Position numbers and translations under genes: made by a program
In this document: positions 44,097-52,458 of the stretch, piece after piece
Layout of the letters: each line of letters begins with the position of its first letter
Position numbering within the stretch: the first letter of the stretch is position 1
Assembly: GCA_963848955.1 (NCBI GenBank)
Contig: CAWKFQ010000017.1
Location: 310,001-374,000 of the forward strand
DNA: 64,000 nt
Source: DASUPK01 sp963848955
GTDB taxonomy: Bacteria > Actinomycetota > Thermoleophilia > Solirubrobacterales > 70-9
Reading direction: 5' to 3'
The notes under the pieces: generated by a model
What the model was told of the DNA's origin: nothing
Seen by the model: the letters and a program-made list of their open reading frames with translations, nothing else
Databases searched by the model: none

Positions 44097-44728
44097 AGCG
44101 ATCCAGTCCGGTCATAGAGCCAGCAGAGGGCGAATCCCAGAACGGCGAGGGGGACGACGGTGGTGATTCCGGTCGGCGCATGTACAAGTCCGAAGATAAG
44201 GCCCGAGGTGATCGCGGCCGGCCAGAGCGACCAGCGCGTGCGCAGGCCGGCGAAGAGGAAACCGCGGAAGAAGAGCTCCTCGGCCACCGGCGCCAACCCG
44301 ACGATCATCACCACCGCGAGGACAGCGATCAGGATGCTCGGGTTCCCCACCCCGAGCTCGCCGCCGATGTCCTCCTGGTCGGGCTTCAGGACCAGGCTGG
44401 CGAACAGCCCGGCCGCGATGTAGTACGCGACCAGCGTCGCGAGCATGATCCAGATCGCCTTGAGGCGGAACGGCCGCAGCCCCAGGAGCCGCAGCGGCCC
44501 GGCGAGGGGCCTGAACTTCCAGTCCGAGGCAACACCGACTGCGACGCAGAGCAACAGTCCATCGAAGATCGCCTGGGCGGCCAGCAGCGCGCCGTCGCTG
44601 TCCAGATCCGGATCGAACGGCGCCACCACGAGCGGGGGCACGATGATCGCCAGCAGCAGGCCGCCGAGCAGCCACCAGAAGGTCGTCCTGGGCGTCCAGG
44701 GGACGGGTGTCACACCAGCTGCCTCCAT
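44036..44728 (-). CDS. CPBP family intramembrane metalloprotease
   Basis: 230 aa. The Abi/CAAX motif is complete: LAPVAEELFFRGFLFAGLRT (EExxxR), LIFGLVHAPTGI (FxxxH) and VIAHMINNGLALAVV (HxxxN). Seven or so hydrophobic segments. The ATG at 44728 overlaps the RDD gene stop (TGATG). Members cleave membrane proteins or prenylated substrates; none is indicated here, though neighbouring RDD and ABC-2 genes suggest an envelope function. Confidence 0.9.
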   Translation of the reverse strand: MEAAGVTPVPWTPRTTFWWLLGGLLLAIIVPPLVVAPFDPDLDSDGALLAAQAIFDGLLLCVAVGVASDWKFRPLAGPLRLLGLRPFRLKAIWIMLATLVAYYIAAGLFASLVLKPDQEDIGGELGVGNPSILIAVLAVVMIVGLAPVAEELFFRGFLFAGLRTRWSLWPAAITSGLIFGLVHAPTGITTVVPLAVLGFALCWLYDRTGSLWPCVIAHMINNGLALAVVS

Positions 44729-45244
44729 CAGGCGTTATGCGAGGGCGCGCGTGAGCGCGACCCGCTTTGTGGTGGAGCAACCGGTTCAGTGGTGGCGGCG
44801 CGCGGGGCTCGGCGGACGACCACCGTCTTCGCCGCAAGATCGCCGAGGCGCTGCTTCCGCTTCCCGGCGGCGATCATCAGCTCGCCGATCAGGAAGAAAT
44901 CGACGATCCGGAGCAGGTTGCGGATGCTGGCCTGGCCGTAGGTGAGCCGCTCGGCGCCGTCCAACGAGCGCACCTCGATTCCGGTGGCGTTCTTGCCGAT
45001 CGTCTGCCCCCATCGCCACTCGCAGATGGCGAAGTAGTTGAACCAGAGCGAGAAGAAGACCAGCAGCGCAAGGATCCCCGCCGTGTCGCCTCGCCAGGAA
45101 GGCGCCGCCCACGATCCAGACGTAGACCAGAGGTAGAAGAGGACCCAGACGAGGTTGTCGAGCAGCGAGGCGCAGGCAGCGCCGCCAGAAGCCCGCGTAG
45201 TTCGGCTCACGTACATCCGAGAGATGCTCTCGGATCTGCCTCAA
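44728..45244 (-). CDS. RDD family membrane protein (frameshifted)
   Basis: The N-terminus VREPNYAGFWRRCLASLLDN is reconstructed from two frames, followed by LVWVLFYLWSTSGS. A clean frame then gives GILALLVFFSLWFNYFAICE, RWGQTIGKNATGIEVRSLDG and IRNLLRIVDFFLIGELMIAA, ending GDLAAKTVVVRRAP. This is the RDD domain (PF06271). The frame continues through REP-like copy 2, adding PPQSGSRSRAPSHNA before a stop coupled to the protease ATG. The TTG at 45244 overlaps the upstream TGA; a start near 45216 is possible. Function of RDD proteins is poorly known (transport or membrane homeostasis). Confidence 0.7.
44738..44790 (-). repeat. REP-like hairpin repeat, copy 2 (shorter)
   Basis: On the plus strand TGCGAGGGCGCGC-GTGA-GCGCGACCC, then GCTTTGTGG and GGAGCAACCGGTT. 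The stem has the same single-base bulge as copies 1 and 3. It lies inside the 3' end of the RDD gene and supplies its last codons. Confidence 0.7.
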
Positions 45245-45851
45245 GGAGGAGATGTCGCCCCCGTTCCCGTCCCGGTCGATGAGCAGAGGACGGATGCCCG
45301 GCCGCCCGCGCTCCCTCGACGTCCTCCTCGGCAGTGTCTCCTACGTGGAGGGCCTCCTCGGGCTGCGCAGCCCGCCAGCTCGAGCGCCGGCTCGAAGATG
45401 GCGGGGTCGGGCTTCCGCGCGCCCGCCGCGGCAGAGCTGACCGCCCCATCCAGCAGCTCGGCGAGCCCGCAGCGCTCCAGCACCGCGCGGAGGGAGCAGT
45501 CCCAGTTGGAGACGGCCACCAGACGCAGCCCGCGATCGCGCAGCGCGCGCAGCGCCGGAACCGCGTCGGGGTAGGCGCTCGAAGCGAATCGCCTCGACCA
45601 GCTCGTCGGCCGTGACCTCCACGCCGAGCTTTTCGGAGACGATCGCGGCGCAGCGCTCGCGGAGATCGGCCAGCGAGTCCTCGTCGCGTCCCTCATGCGC
45701 GTGGTCGCGGTAGTAGGCCATCTCGGCGCGCAGGGCCGCACTCAGGCGCTGGTCGCTGACCTCCGCGGGGATCGCGGTCACGCAGCGACAGCCAGGGCGG
45801 CTCGAGCTCGACCAGGGTGCCGAGCGCGTCGAGGAACACGGCGCGGGTCAT
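45241..45851 (-). CDS. HAD-superfamily hydrolase (several frameshifts)
   Basis: ATG at 45851 gives MTRAVFLDALGTLVELEPPW, the first HAD motif. The frame then changes near 45775 (SDQRLSAALRAEMAYYRDHA, LGVEVTADELVEAIRF), near 45590 (YPDAVPALRALRDRGLRLVA, VSNWDCSLRAVLERCGLAEL, GARKPDPAIFEPALELAG) and near 45360 (EEALHVGDTAEEDVEGARAA). The Thr/Ser (VSN), Lys (GARKPD) and terminal Asp (HVGDT) motifs are all present in order. About 200 aa, like phosphoglycolate phosphatase-type members. The boundary with the RDD gene cannot be fixed because of the breaks. Confidence 0.68.
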
Positions 45852-45875
45852 CCCGCTGAATACTGCCCCACCCGG

Positions 45876-46665
45876 ATGTTCCTGCCGCCGCGGACAGAGC
45901 TTCTGGCAACGAGCACGGCGACGAGGTCTCGGCGGCGATCACGCTGGTCGTCGCGATCGTGATCGCGATCGTCGTCGACCGCTTCCTGATCGGGCGGGCG
46001 GCAGCGCGCCGACCGAGACCTCGACACCGGCGCAGTTCTCCCGCGAGGCGCGCACCCGCCTGCGGCTGATCCGCCGGCTGATCTTCGTGGCGATCATCCT
46101 GATCGGCGTCGCGCTGGCGCTCAGCCAGTTCACCTCGATCAAGCGCTTCGCCACCGGGGTCCTCGCCTCGACGGCGGTGCTGGGGATCATCATCGGCTTC
46201 GCCGGGCCGCCAGGTGATCGCCAACCTCGTCGCGGGGTGCTGATGGCGATCACCCAGCCGATCCGGATCGGCGACCTGGTCTCGATCGGCGACGAGGTCC
46301 ACGGCAGGGTGGTCGACATCGCGCTCACCTACACGCGGGTGGACGCGGGCGACGGCAGCCTGATCGTGGTGCCCAACGAGAAGGTGGCGACGGACGTGGT
46401 CGTCAACCACTCCGCCGGCAACAGCGCCGCACCGGTCACCGTCGACGTCTGGTTACCCCCAGACGCAGATGTCGAGGCCGCGCGGGAGGAGCTCGAGAAG
46501 GGCGACGTCACCTCCGCCCGCCTCGTCGAGGTCACGCCCGAGGGCTCGAGGCTCCAGGTGAAGGCCGCCATCGATGCGGGCATCGATCGCGAGGTGCACG
46601 AGGCGGAGCTGCGCGAGCGCGCGCAATCGATCCTGCGCGCCAGGGGCCTGCTTAGCCCTACCTGA
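45876..46665 (+). CDS. MscS-type mechanosensitive channel (several frameshifts)
   Basis: The ATG at 45876 opens the gene; helix 1 (AAITLVVAIVIAIVVDRFLI) is in a different frame from the rest, which starts near 46010 with RLRLIRRLIFVAIILIGVAL. The pore helix is broken by two nearby indels: IIIGFA is followed, in another frame over 46208-46245, by RQVIANLVAG, then the frame returns at VLMAITQPIRIGDLVSIGDE. The beta domain RVVDIALTYTRVDAGDGSLI and VVPNEK are classic MscS. About 262 aa. The self-correcting double shift inside the most conserved segment argues for sequence errors. It opens on hypo-osmotic shock. Confidence 0.8.
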
Positions 46666-46692
46666 GGTAGGCCTAAGTACCCTTTCCGGACT

Positions 46693-48885
46693 ATGAGCGC
46701 CCGCTCCCGCAGGCGGCATCGCCGCACGAGCCGAAAGAGAAACCCCTTCCTTGTGGTCCTTCTGGTCCTCGGGTCGATGGTCGCTGTCGGCGCGCTCGCA
46801 TCCGGTTTCTGGCTGATAGGCGTCTACAACTCGGCGCCCTCGATCGCCTCACTGAGGCCGATCTCAAAGGGGGCGGTTTCGAAGGTGTACGGAGCCAACG
46901 GGTCCCTGATCGGGGTGATCCACTCCGACAACATCCGGCAGCCGGTCTCGAGCGCCCAGATTCCGCAGGACCTCAAGGACGCGACGGTCGCGATCGAGGA
47001 CAGGCGGTTCTACAGCCACGGCGGCATCGACCCCTCGGCGATCATCCGGGCCGGCTGGGAGGACCTGACCGCCGGCGGCAAACCGGTTGAGGGCGGCTCG
47101 ACGATCACCCAGCAGCTCGTCCGGAACCTCTACATCGAAGACCCGCAGGACACGCTCCACCGCAAGATCATCGAGGCGCACCTGGCCAATGACGAGGAGG
47201 ACCAGCACTCAAAGGACTGGATCCTGACCGAGTATCTGAACACCGCTTCATACGGCACGAACAACGGCGCGACCGCGATCGGCGTCGAGGCGGCGGCCGA
47301 GACCTACTACTCCAAGCACGCGCGCGACCTGACGCTCCCCGAGGCGGCGATGATCGCAGGGCTACCGCAGGCGCCCTCCCAGTACAACCCGCTCCTCAAT
47401 CCACGGGCGGCGCTTGCCCGGCGCAACGAGGTGCTCCAGGCAATGGAGCAGCAGGGCAAGATCAGCGCAAGCGAATACCAGGAGGTGATCGGCCAGGGTC
47501 TGGGCCTCGACCCGGGAAACAAGTACACCCGGATCCGCGATCCCTACATTTTCGACCTCGTCAAGCAGGAGCTCCAGGACCGCTACGGCCTGAACACCGT
47601 CCAGAGCGGCGGGCTCAAGGTCTATACGACGATCAAGCCGCGCCTGCAGGAGGCCGCGCAGAGCGCCGTGGACTCCTGCTCGGTCTGCTACTCCGGCGGG
47701 GGGCCGGCGTCGGCGCTCGCCTCGGTCAATCCCTCGAACGGCAAGATCGTCGCGCTCGCCTCGACCCAGCGGTACTCAGAGGACAGCCAGTTCAACTTCG
47801 CCGCCCATGCCCAGCGCCAGCCCGGCTCGTCGTTCAAGGTCTACGACCTGACCGCGGCGATCAAGCAGGGCATCGACCCCGACACGACCTACTACGACGG
47901 CAGCTCGCCGAAGACGCTGGAGACTCCCGGCGGCTCGAGCTGGACGGTCAACAACGCCGAGCAGGGCGGCGGCGTGCTGCCTCTGACCGAGGCGACCTGG
48001 GAGTCGGTCAACGTGGTCTTTGCGCAACTGGGCCTCGACGTCGGTCCCGAGAACATCGCCAGGACCGCGTATGACATGGGGATCACCTCACCGCTCGGGG
48101 TCAAGGGCGCGCGCGACATCCCCTGCAAGCTCGGCCCGAACTGCTTCATCCCTCCCGCCGACGCGATCGGCGGGCTCAGCGTCGGCGTCACCCCGCTCGA
48201 GCAGGCGGTTGCCTACGCGACCCTCGCCAGCGGCGGCGTGCATCACGATGCGACCGCCATCGACCGGGTGGTCTTCCCCGGCGGGAACGTCGACGAGCCG
48301 AGCTCGAAGGAGGGCAAGCGGGTGCTGACCGAAGGCCAGGCCTACGAGGTCACGAAGGTGCTCGAGGGCGTCATCACCAGCGGCACCGGCGCCGGCTACA
48401 CGAGCATCGGTTGCCAGTCGGAGGCCGGCAAGACCGGCACCAGCGAGGACCTCTCCGACGCCTGGTTCGTCGGCTACACGCCGATGTTCTCGACCGCGGT
48501 GTGGACGGGGCACCCGCTCTCGCGTGCCTCCACCGGATTCGGCGGCCCCACCTCCGGCCCGATCTGGCGCTCCTACATGGAGGCAGCCCAGGGGGGCGAG
48601 TGCCCCGACTTCGAGGTTCCGACGAGCCTGCCGAGCTTGTCCGCATACCACGGGGAGCACACGGCGTCGAGCTCGAGCTCCTGCAGCAGCTCCTATTCCT
48701 GCGACTCCTCGTCTTCGTACACCCCCAGCTACGGCGGCAGCGACGACAGCAGCGAGAGCAACCAGGGCGCCTACGCACCCGGCGTCGGGCAGAAACCGGC
48801 TCCGTCGCCGAAGCCGACGCCGTCACCATCGCCCGCGCCCCCTGCCGCGCCGCCGCCGTCGAGCGGCGGGGTCGACCCCGGTTGA
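46693..48885 (+). CDS. Class A penicillin-binding protein (transglycosylase/transpeptidase)
   Basis: 730 aa. A basic N-terminus and anchor (LVVLLVLGSMVAVGALASGF) are followed by the GT51 domain: ATVAIEDRRFYSHGGIDPSA and GGSTITQQLVRNLYI, then KDWILTEYLNTASYG. The transpeptidase has SxxK in RQPGSSFKVYDL (about residue 379), SxN in WESVNVVFAQLG (about 438) and KTG in EAGKTGTSEDLSDAWFVGYT (about 578). The tail is unusual: a Ser/Cys-rich run, then PSPKPTPSPSPAPPAAPPPS. It polymerises and cross-links peptidoglycan on the outer face of the membrane. Intact and apparently monocistronic. Confidence 0.95.
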   Translation: MSARSRRRHRRTSRKRNPFLVVLLVLGSMVAVGALASGFWLIGVYNSAPSIASLRPISKGAVSKVYGANGSLIGVIHSDNIRQPVSSAQIPQDLKDATVAIEDRRFYSHGGIDPSAIIRAGWEDLTAGGKPVEGGSTITQQLVRNLYIEDPQDTLHRKIIEAHLANDEEDQHSKDWILTEYLNTASYGTNNGATAIGVEAAAETYYSKHARDLTLPEAAMIAGLPQAPSQYNPLLNPRAALARRNEVLQAMEQQGKISASEYQEVIGQGLGLDPGNKYTRIRDPYIFDLVKQELQDRYGLNTVQSGGLKVYTTIKPRLQEAAQSAVDSCSVCYSGGGPASALASVNPSNGKIVALASTQRYSEDSQFNFAAHAQRQPGSSFKVYDLTAAIKQGIDPDTTYYDGSSPKTLETPGGSSWTVNNAEQGGGVLPLTEATWESVNVVFAQLGLDVGPENIARTAYDMGITSPLGVKGARDIPCKLGPNCFIPPADAIGGLSVGVTPLEQAVAYATLASGGVHHDATAIDRVVFPGGNVDEPSSKEGKRVLTEGQAYEVTKVLEGVITSGTGAGYTSIGCQSEAGKTGTSEDLSDAWFVGYTPMFSTAVWTGHPLSRASTGFGGPTSGPIWRSYMEAAQGGECPDFEVPTSLPSLSAYHGEHTASSSSSCSSSYSCDSSSSYTPSYGGSDDSSESNQGAYAPGVGQKPAPSPKPTPSPSPAPPAAPPPSSGGVDPG

Positions 48886-48902
48886 TCACCTGCGCGCGCC
48901 TC

Positions 48903-48908
48903 TAGCCT
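48903..48908 (+). promoter_or_regulatory. -10 element (TAGCCT) of thiL
   Basis: TAGCCT, 7 nt, then GTG at 48916; no ribosome-binding site, so a leaderless mRNA is likely. Confidence 0.5.
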
Positions 48909-48915
48909 GTCCCAG

Positions 48916-49917
48916 GTGCCCAGCAGCGAATTCGACCTGATCGAAGCGATCAATCAGCGCATGCCGGCGCCCGGACCCCGGGTGCGGGTGCCGAGCGGCG
49001 ACGACGCCGCGGTCGTCGAACCGCGGTCGGCGAGCGCGATCACGGTGGACGCGATCGTCGACGGTGTCCACTTCGTCCTCGATTCGTTCGGGCCGGAGGC
49101 GGTCGGGCGCAAGGCCCTCGCCGCCTCGCTCTCCGACCTCGCCGCGATGGGGGCTGCCCAGGGGGAGGCGTACGTCGTGGTGGCCGCCCCGGAAGAGCTC
49201 TCCGACGAGGACCTGCTCGGGATCGCCGACGGGCTCGCCGAGACGGCGTCTCGGGAGGAGGTCACGATCGCCGGGGGGGATCTCGTCAGCTCCCCGGTGC
49301 TGGTCGTCTCGGTGACCGCTGTCGGCTATGAGCCGGGCGGCGCGAGGTTCGTCACCCGCCGGGGAGCAAAGCCGCGCGACGTGATCGCGGTGACCGGCGA
49401 GCTGGGCGGCGCCGCGGCCGCTGTCGAGCTGATGGAGGCCGGCGAGCGCCGCGGCGATCCCGCCGACCGCGGTGAGGGACTGCTGGAACGCCAGCTGGAC
49501 CCGACACCGAGGCTGCGCGAGGGACGGGCGCTGGCGAAGGCCGGCGCGACGGCGATGATCGACATCAGCGATGGCCTGGGCGCCGACGCAGGGCACCTGG
49601 CGAGCGCGAGCGACTGCCGCCTCGAGATCGACCTCGGTCGGCTCCCGGTCGCGGAGGGAGTGGCCGAGGTCGCGGGCGGGGGCGACGCCGCGATCGAGCT
49701 GGCGGCCTCGGGCGGTGAGGACTTCGAGCTGCTCGTCACCGTGCCGCGCGAGCGCTTCGAGGCCGCCGCACAGGCCGTGGCCGACGCCGGCTCGAAGTTG
49801 ACCGAGATCGGCTACGTGAGCGAGGGCCAGCGCGTGGGATTGAGGCTTCCGAGCGGCGGTGATCTAGAGCCGCGCGGCTTCGACCAGAGGCGCGGGTCTC
49901 TCTCCGGCTCGGGCTGA
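48916..49917 (+). CDS. thiL: Thiamine-monophosphate kinase
   Basis: 333 aa from GTG. SEFDLIEAINQRMPAPGPRV opens the family; VPSGDDAAVV, TVDAIVDGVHFVLDSFGPEA and ALAASLSDLAAMGAAQGEAY bind Mg-ATP; TIAGGDLVSSPVLVVSVTAV, AMIDISDGLGADAGHLASAS and ASGGEDFELLVTVPRERF complete the ThiL signature. It phosphorylates thiamine monophosphate to the diphosphate cofactor. No other thi gene is close. The last 106 bp overlap the convergent pseudo-peptidase gene, so the extreme C-terminus (RGSLSGSG) is less secure. Confidence 0.95.
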   Translation: MPSSEFDLIEAINQRMPAPGPRVRVPSGDDAAVVEPRSASAITVDAIVDGVHFVLDSFGPEAVGRKALAASLSDLAAMGAAQGEAYVVVAAPEELSDEDLLGIADGLAETASREEVTIAGGDLVSSPVLVVSVTAVGYEPGGARFVTRRGAKPRDVIAVTGELGGAAAAVELMEAGERRGDPADRGEGLLERQLDPTPRLREGRALAKAGATAMIDISDGLGADAGHLASASDCRLEIDLGRLPVAEGVAEVAGGGDAAIELAASGGEDFELLVTVPRERFEAAAQAVADAGSKLTEIGYVSEGQRVGLRLPSGGDLEPRGFDQRRGSLSGSG

Positions 49918-51716
49918 CCGGGCTCCGGCGCCGTCTCGGGCTCGGGCTCCACGTCCGCCTCTGACTCGGACTCGGGCGGTGGCTCCCCGCTGGAAGGGCG
50001 CCGGCGGATCGAGATCTCGCCCTCGAGCCGCATCTCGGGCGCCGGCCGGCCGGGGACCGGCCCGGCCACGGCGACGATCGCGACACCGGCGCCCGCCATC
50101 AGGCAGGCCAGGAGCGCCAGGCTCACGCCGATCTGCCCGTCGGCGACCATCATCAGCAGGTCCTGCCAGACCCCGAGACCGGCGTCGAACCGGCCGGCGA
50201 GATCCGCGAACAGGACGACCGCCGGCACCAGGCCGAGCAGGACGAACCCGATCGCCGGGAGCCGACCGGGAGCCAGCCTCGCCGCCCCCAGGACCCAGGC
50301 CTGCAGCCCAACCGAAACGACCAGCGCCAGATAGGGATTCACGAGCCAGATACCGAGCGTCCCAAGGCAGGCAACGAGAAGGGCGGCCGGAGCGGCTGTG
50401 TTCACGGCCCTCGAGGGGGGTGGACGCAGCGGGCGCAGGAAGAAAGCGATCGCGCAGTAGAAGAGCACCGCCGCGATCACCGAGGCGGTGCCGCCCGCCC
50501 CGAGGCCGTCGATGCGGGGATCGAACGGGAAGTCGGGGCTCGGCAGCAGGCCGACCAGCGCAGCCGCCAGGACGAGGAGGAGAGCGCCGAGGAACGGCAG
50601 GACCCGGAGAAGCGTCCACACGAATCCGCGAACCGCATCGATCGGGCTTCGCGCGGCCGAGGCGAGCCCCGAGCCTGCCGCAAGGGCGGCGGGAACCAGC
50701 AGGGAGAGGGCGAGCAGGGCGATGGTCCAGCCCGGCATCAGGTTGCCGGCGAGGCCGATGTATCCCTTAGGTCCGTGCTCGACCGCTCCAGGCGTGGCGT
50801 CGAGGCTGAGAATCAGGGAGAGAGCGGCCCGTCCGAAGCGGGCGAATGTGTCGCTGTCGAAGGACTCGGGCGTGTCGCGGCCGGGCTCGACGGGCAGCTC
50901 GCCAGCGGCCGACAGCCGTACCGCCGGGAGGCCGTGCTCGATCAGAGGGCCCTGGTCTCCCAGACCGGCCGGGAGCGCGAGCCGGAAGAGATCGTCGAGC
51001 GGGCCCTCGTCCCCTGCCGGAGTCGCCAGCTCGTTCGAGACGGTCGAGTCGGCGGTCTCCGCCAGCTGACTGGCGCTGCTCTGCGGCCCGGTCGACCAGG
51101 GGATCACCAGCGGAGCGGTTGGATTCGCGAGGGCCGGCTGGCTCAGCACGATGGCGGCATCGAGCGAGGAGGAGGCGCTGTAGTCGCGGATGAAGCGCTT
51201 CGTGCCCAGGGCGCCGATGCTCGAGCCGTCGGTGGAGACGAAGACCAGCGTCTTCTGGTGGGCGGTCCCCGAGAAGCTGTCTGCTATCTCCAGGAGCGCG
51301 GCTGTCGCCGCAGCGCTCGTCGTCGCGCCGCTTCCACGAGCGACGTCGCGGGGCGCTATCAGCGCGATCTGGCGGTTCGAATCCCCGGGCAGGGTGGCGA
51401 TCAGGTTGCGCATCTGGACGTCGTGTCCCCTGAACGAGCCGTCGAAGCTCTGCTCGGAGACCGTCGCACCCTCGATCGCCGCGAAGCGGCTCTTCACCTC
51501 CTCGGCGAGCTTCTGGTCCGCTGTGGAGCCGGGGGTCGGATAGGGGGCCGACGTGGCGAGCTCCCTGGCGAGCGGGACCGCGCTGGCGGGGTCGAAGGCA
51601 TCCGGCGGGATTCCCGCGGACAGGCTCCGTGGGACGTCCTGCAGCGAGAACATCGCGATCGCGGCGATCACCGGGACCGCGAGCAGCGCGTATCTGTAGA
51701 GGCGCAAGTCGATCAT
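49812..51716 (-). CDS. M28-peptidase-like membrane protein lacking metal ligands
   Basis: 634 aa. After an N-terminal helix (YALLAVPVIAAIAMFSL) comes an M28 aminopeptidase fold: PYPTPGSTADQKLAEEVKSR, NLIATLPGDSNRQIALIAPR and TLVFVSTDGSSIGALGTKRF. In active M28 enzymes the first ligand pair is HxD and later GADD/N and EE; here they read PRD, GATTSAAA and DGSS, so zinc binding is lost. At least seven helices follow (GWTIALLALSLLVPAALAAG, FLGALLLVLAAALVGLLPS), then an acidic Pro/Glu-rich tail. Probably a non-catalytic scaffold or transport accessory. The convergent overlap with thiL makes the exact stop uncertain. Confidence 0.75.
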   Translation of the reverse strand: MIDLRLYRYALLAVPVIAAIAMFSLQDVPRSLSAGIPPDAFDPASAVPLARELATSAPYPTPGSTADQKLAEEVKSRFAAIEGATVSEQSFDGSFRGHDVQMRNLIATLPGDSNRQIALIAPRDVARGSGATTSAAATAALLEIADSFSGTAHQKTLVFVSTDGSSIGALGTKRFIRDYSASSSLDAAIVLSQPALANPTAPLVIPWSTGPQSSASQLAETADSTVSNELATPAGDEGPLDDLFRLALPAGLGDQGPLIEHGLPAVRLSAAGELPVEPGRDTPESFDSDTFARFGRAALSLILSLDATPGAVEHGPKGYIGLAGNLMPGWTIALLALSLLVPAALAAGSGLASAARSPIDAVRGFVWTLLRVLPFLGALLLVLAAALVGLLPSPDFPFDPRIDGLGAGGTASVIAAVLFYCAIAFFLRPLRPPPSRAVNTAAPAALLVACLGTLGIWLVNPYLALVVSVGLQAWVLGAARLAPGRLPAIGFVLLGLVPAVVLFADLAGRFDAGLGVWQDLLMMVADGQIGVSLALLACLMAGAGVAIVAVAGPVPGRPAPEMRLEGEISIRRRPSSGEPPPESESEADVEPEPETAPEPGQPEPERDPRLWSKPRGSRSPPLGSLNPTRWPSLT

Positions 51717-51738
51717 CAGCCGGGCACGAACCGCCTTC

Positions 51739-51744
51739 TAACCT
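51739..51744 (+). promoter_or_regulatory. -10 element (TAACCT) of the response regulator operon
   Basis: TAACCT, 6 nt, then ATG at 51751: a leaderless arrangement heading the regulator-kinase-HtrA operon. Confidence 0.5.
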
Positions 51745-51750
51745 TCAGGC

Positions 51751-52458
51751 ATGGCGCGAGGACAGGCACGGATCCTGCTGGTAGACGATGAACAGGCCGT
51801 GCAAACGCTTCTCACCTACCCACTCCGCAAGGAAGGTTATGAGGTGGTGGGGGCCATGGATGGGCAGGAAGCCCTGGATCGCTTCGGTGAGGAGCGGTTC
51901 GATCTGGTGGTCCTCGACATCATGCTTCCCAAGCTCGACGGGATTGAGGTGTGCAGGCGCCTTCGCACCCGCAGTCAGGTGCCGATCATCATGCTGACGG
52001 CGAAGGGGGACGAGATCGACAAGGTCGCAGGGCTCGAGATGGGTGCGGACGACTACATCACCAAGCCCTTCTCGGTCCGCGAGTTCCGCAGCAGGGTCAA
52101 GGCGGCGCTGCGGCGCGGCAACATGGCCGGGGCAGCGCTCGGGAACGAGCCGATTCGATCGGGGGATCTCGAGATCGACTTCGAGCGCCGGTCCGTTCAG
52201 CTGCACTCGAAGCCGGTGCAGCTGACCTACGTCGAGTTCGAGATCCTCGCCGCGATGGCGGCCTCCCCAGGCCGCGTCTTCACGCGAGAGATGCTCCTCG
52301 AGCACATCTGGGGCGACTCGACCTACCGCGACCCACGCACCGTCGATGTTCACATCAGGCACCTCCGCGAGAAGCTGGAGACCGACGCGAAGAAGCCCGA
52401 GTACCTGTTCACGGTGCGGGGGGTCGGCTACCGCTTCCGCGACGCGGACCGCGATTGA
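51751..52458 (+). CDS. OmpR/PhoB-type response regulator
   Basis: 235 aa. Receiver: ILLVDDEQAVQTLLTYPL (acidic pair), LVVLDIMLPKLDGIEV with phospho-acceptor Asp56, MLTAKGDEIDKVAGLEMGAD and YITKPFS (conserved Lys). The winged helix has VQLTYVEFEILAAMAASPGR, REMLLEHIWGDSTYRDPRTV and VDVHIRHLREKLE, ending TVRGVGYRFRD. Canonical, unlike the two regulators near 21-22 kb. TTGA overlap with the kinase start shows translational coupling. The adjacent HtrA protease suggests an envelope-stress signal similar to MprAB-PepD or CssRS-HtrA. Confidence 0.96.
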   Translation: MARGQARILLVDDEQAVQTLLTYPLRKEGYEVVGAMDGQEALDRFGEERFDLVVLDIMLPKLDGIEVCRRLRTRSQVPIIMLTAKGDEIDKVAGLEMGADDYITKPFSVREFRSRVKAALRRGNMAGAALGNEPIRSGDLEIDFERRSVQLHSKPVQLTYVEFEILAAMAASPGRVFTREMLLEHIWGDSTYRDPRTVDVHIRHLREKLETDAKKPEYLFTVRGVGYRFRDADRD

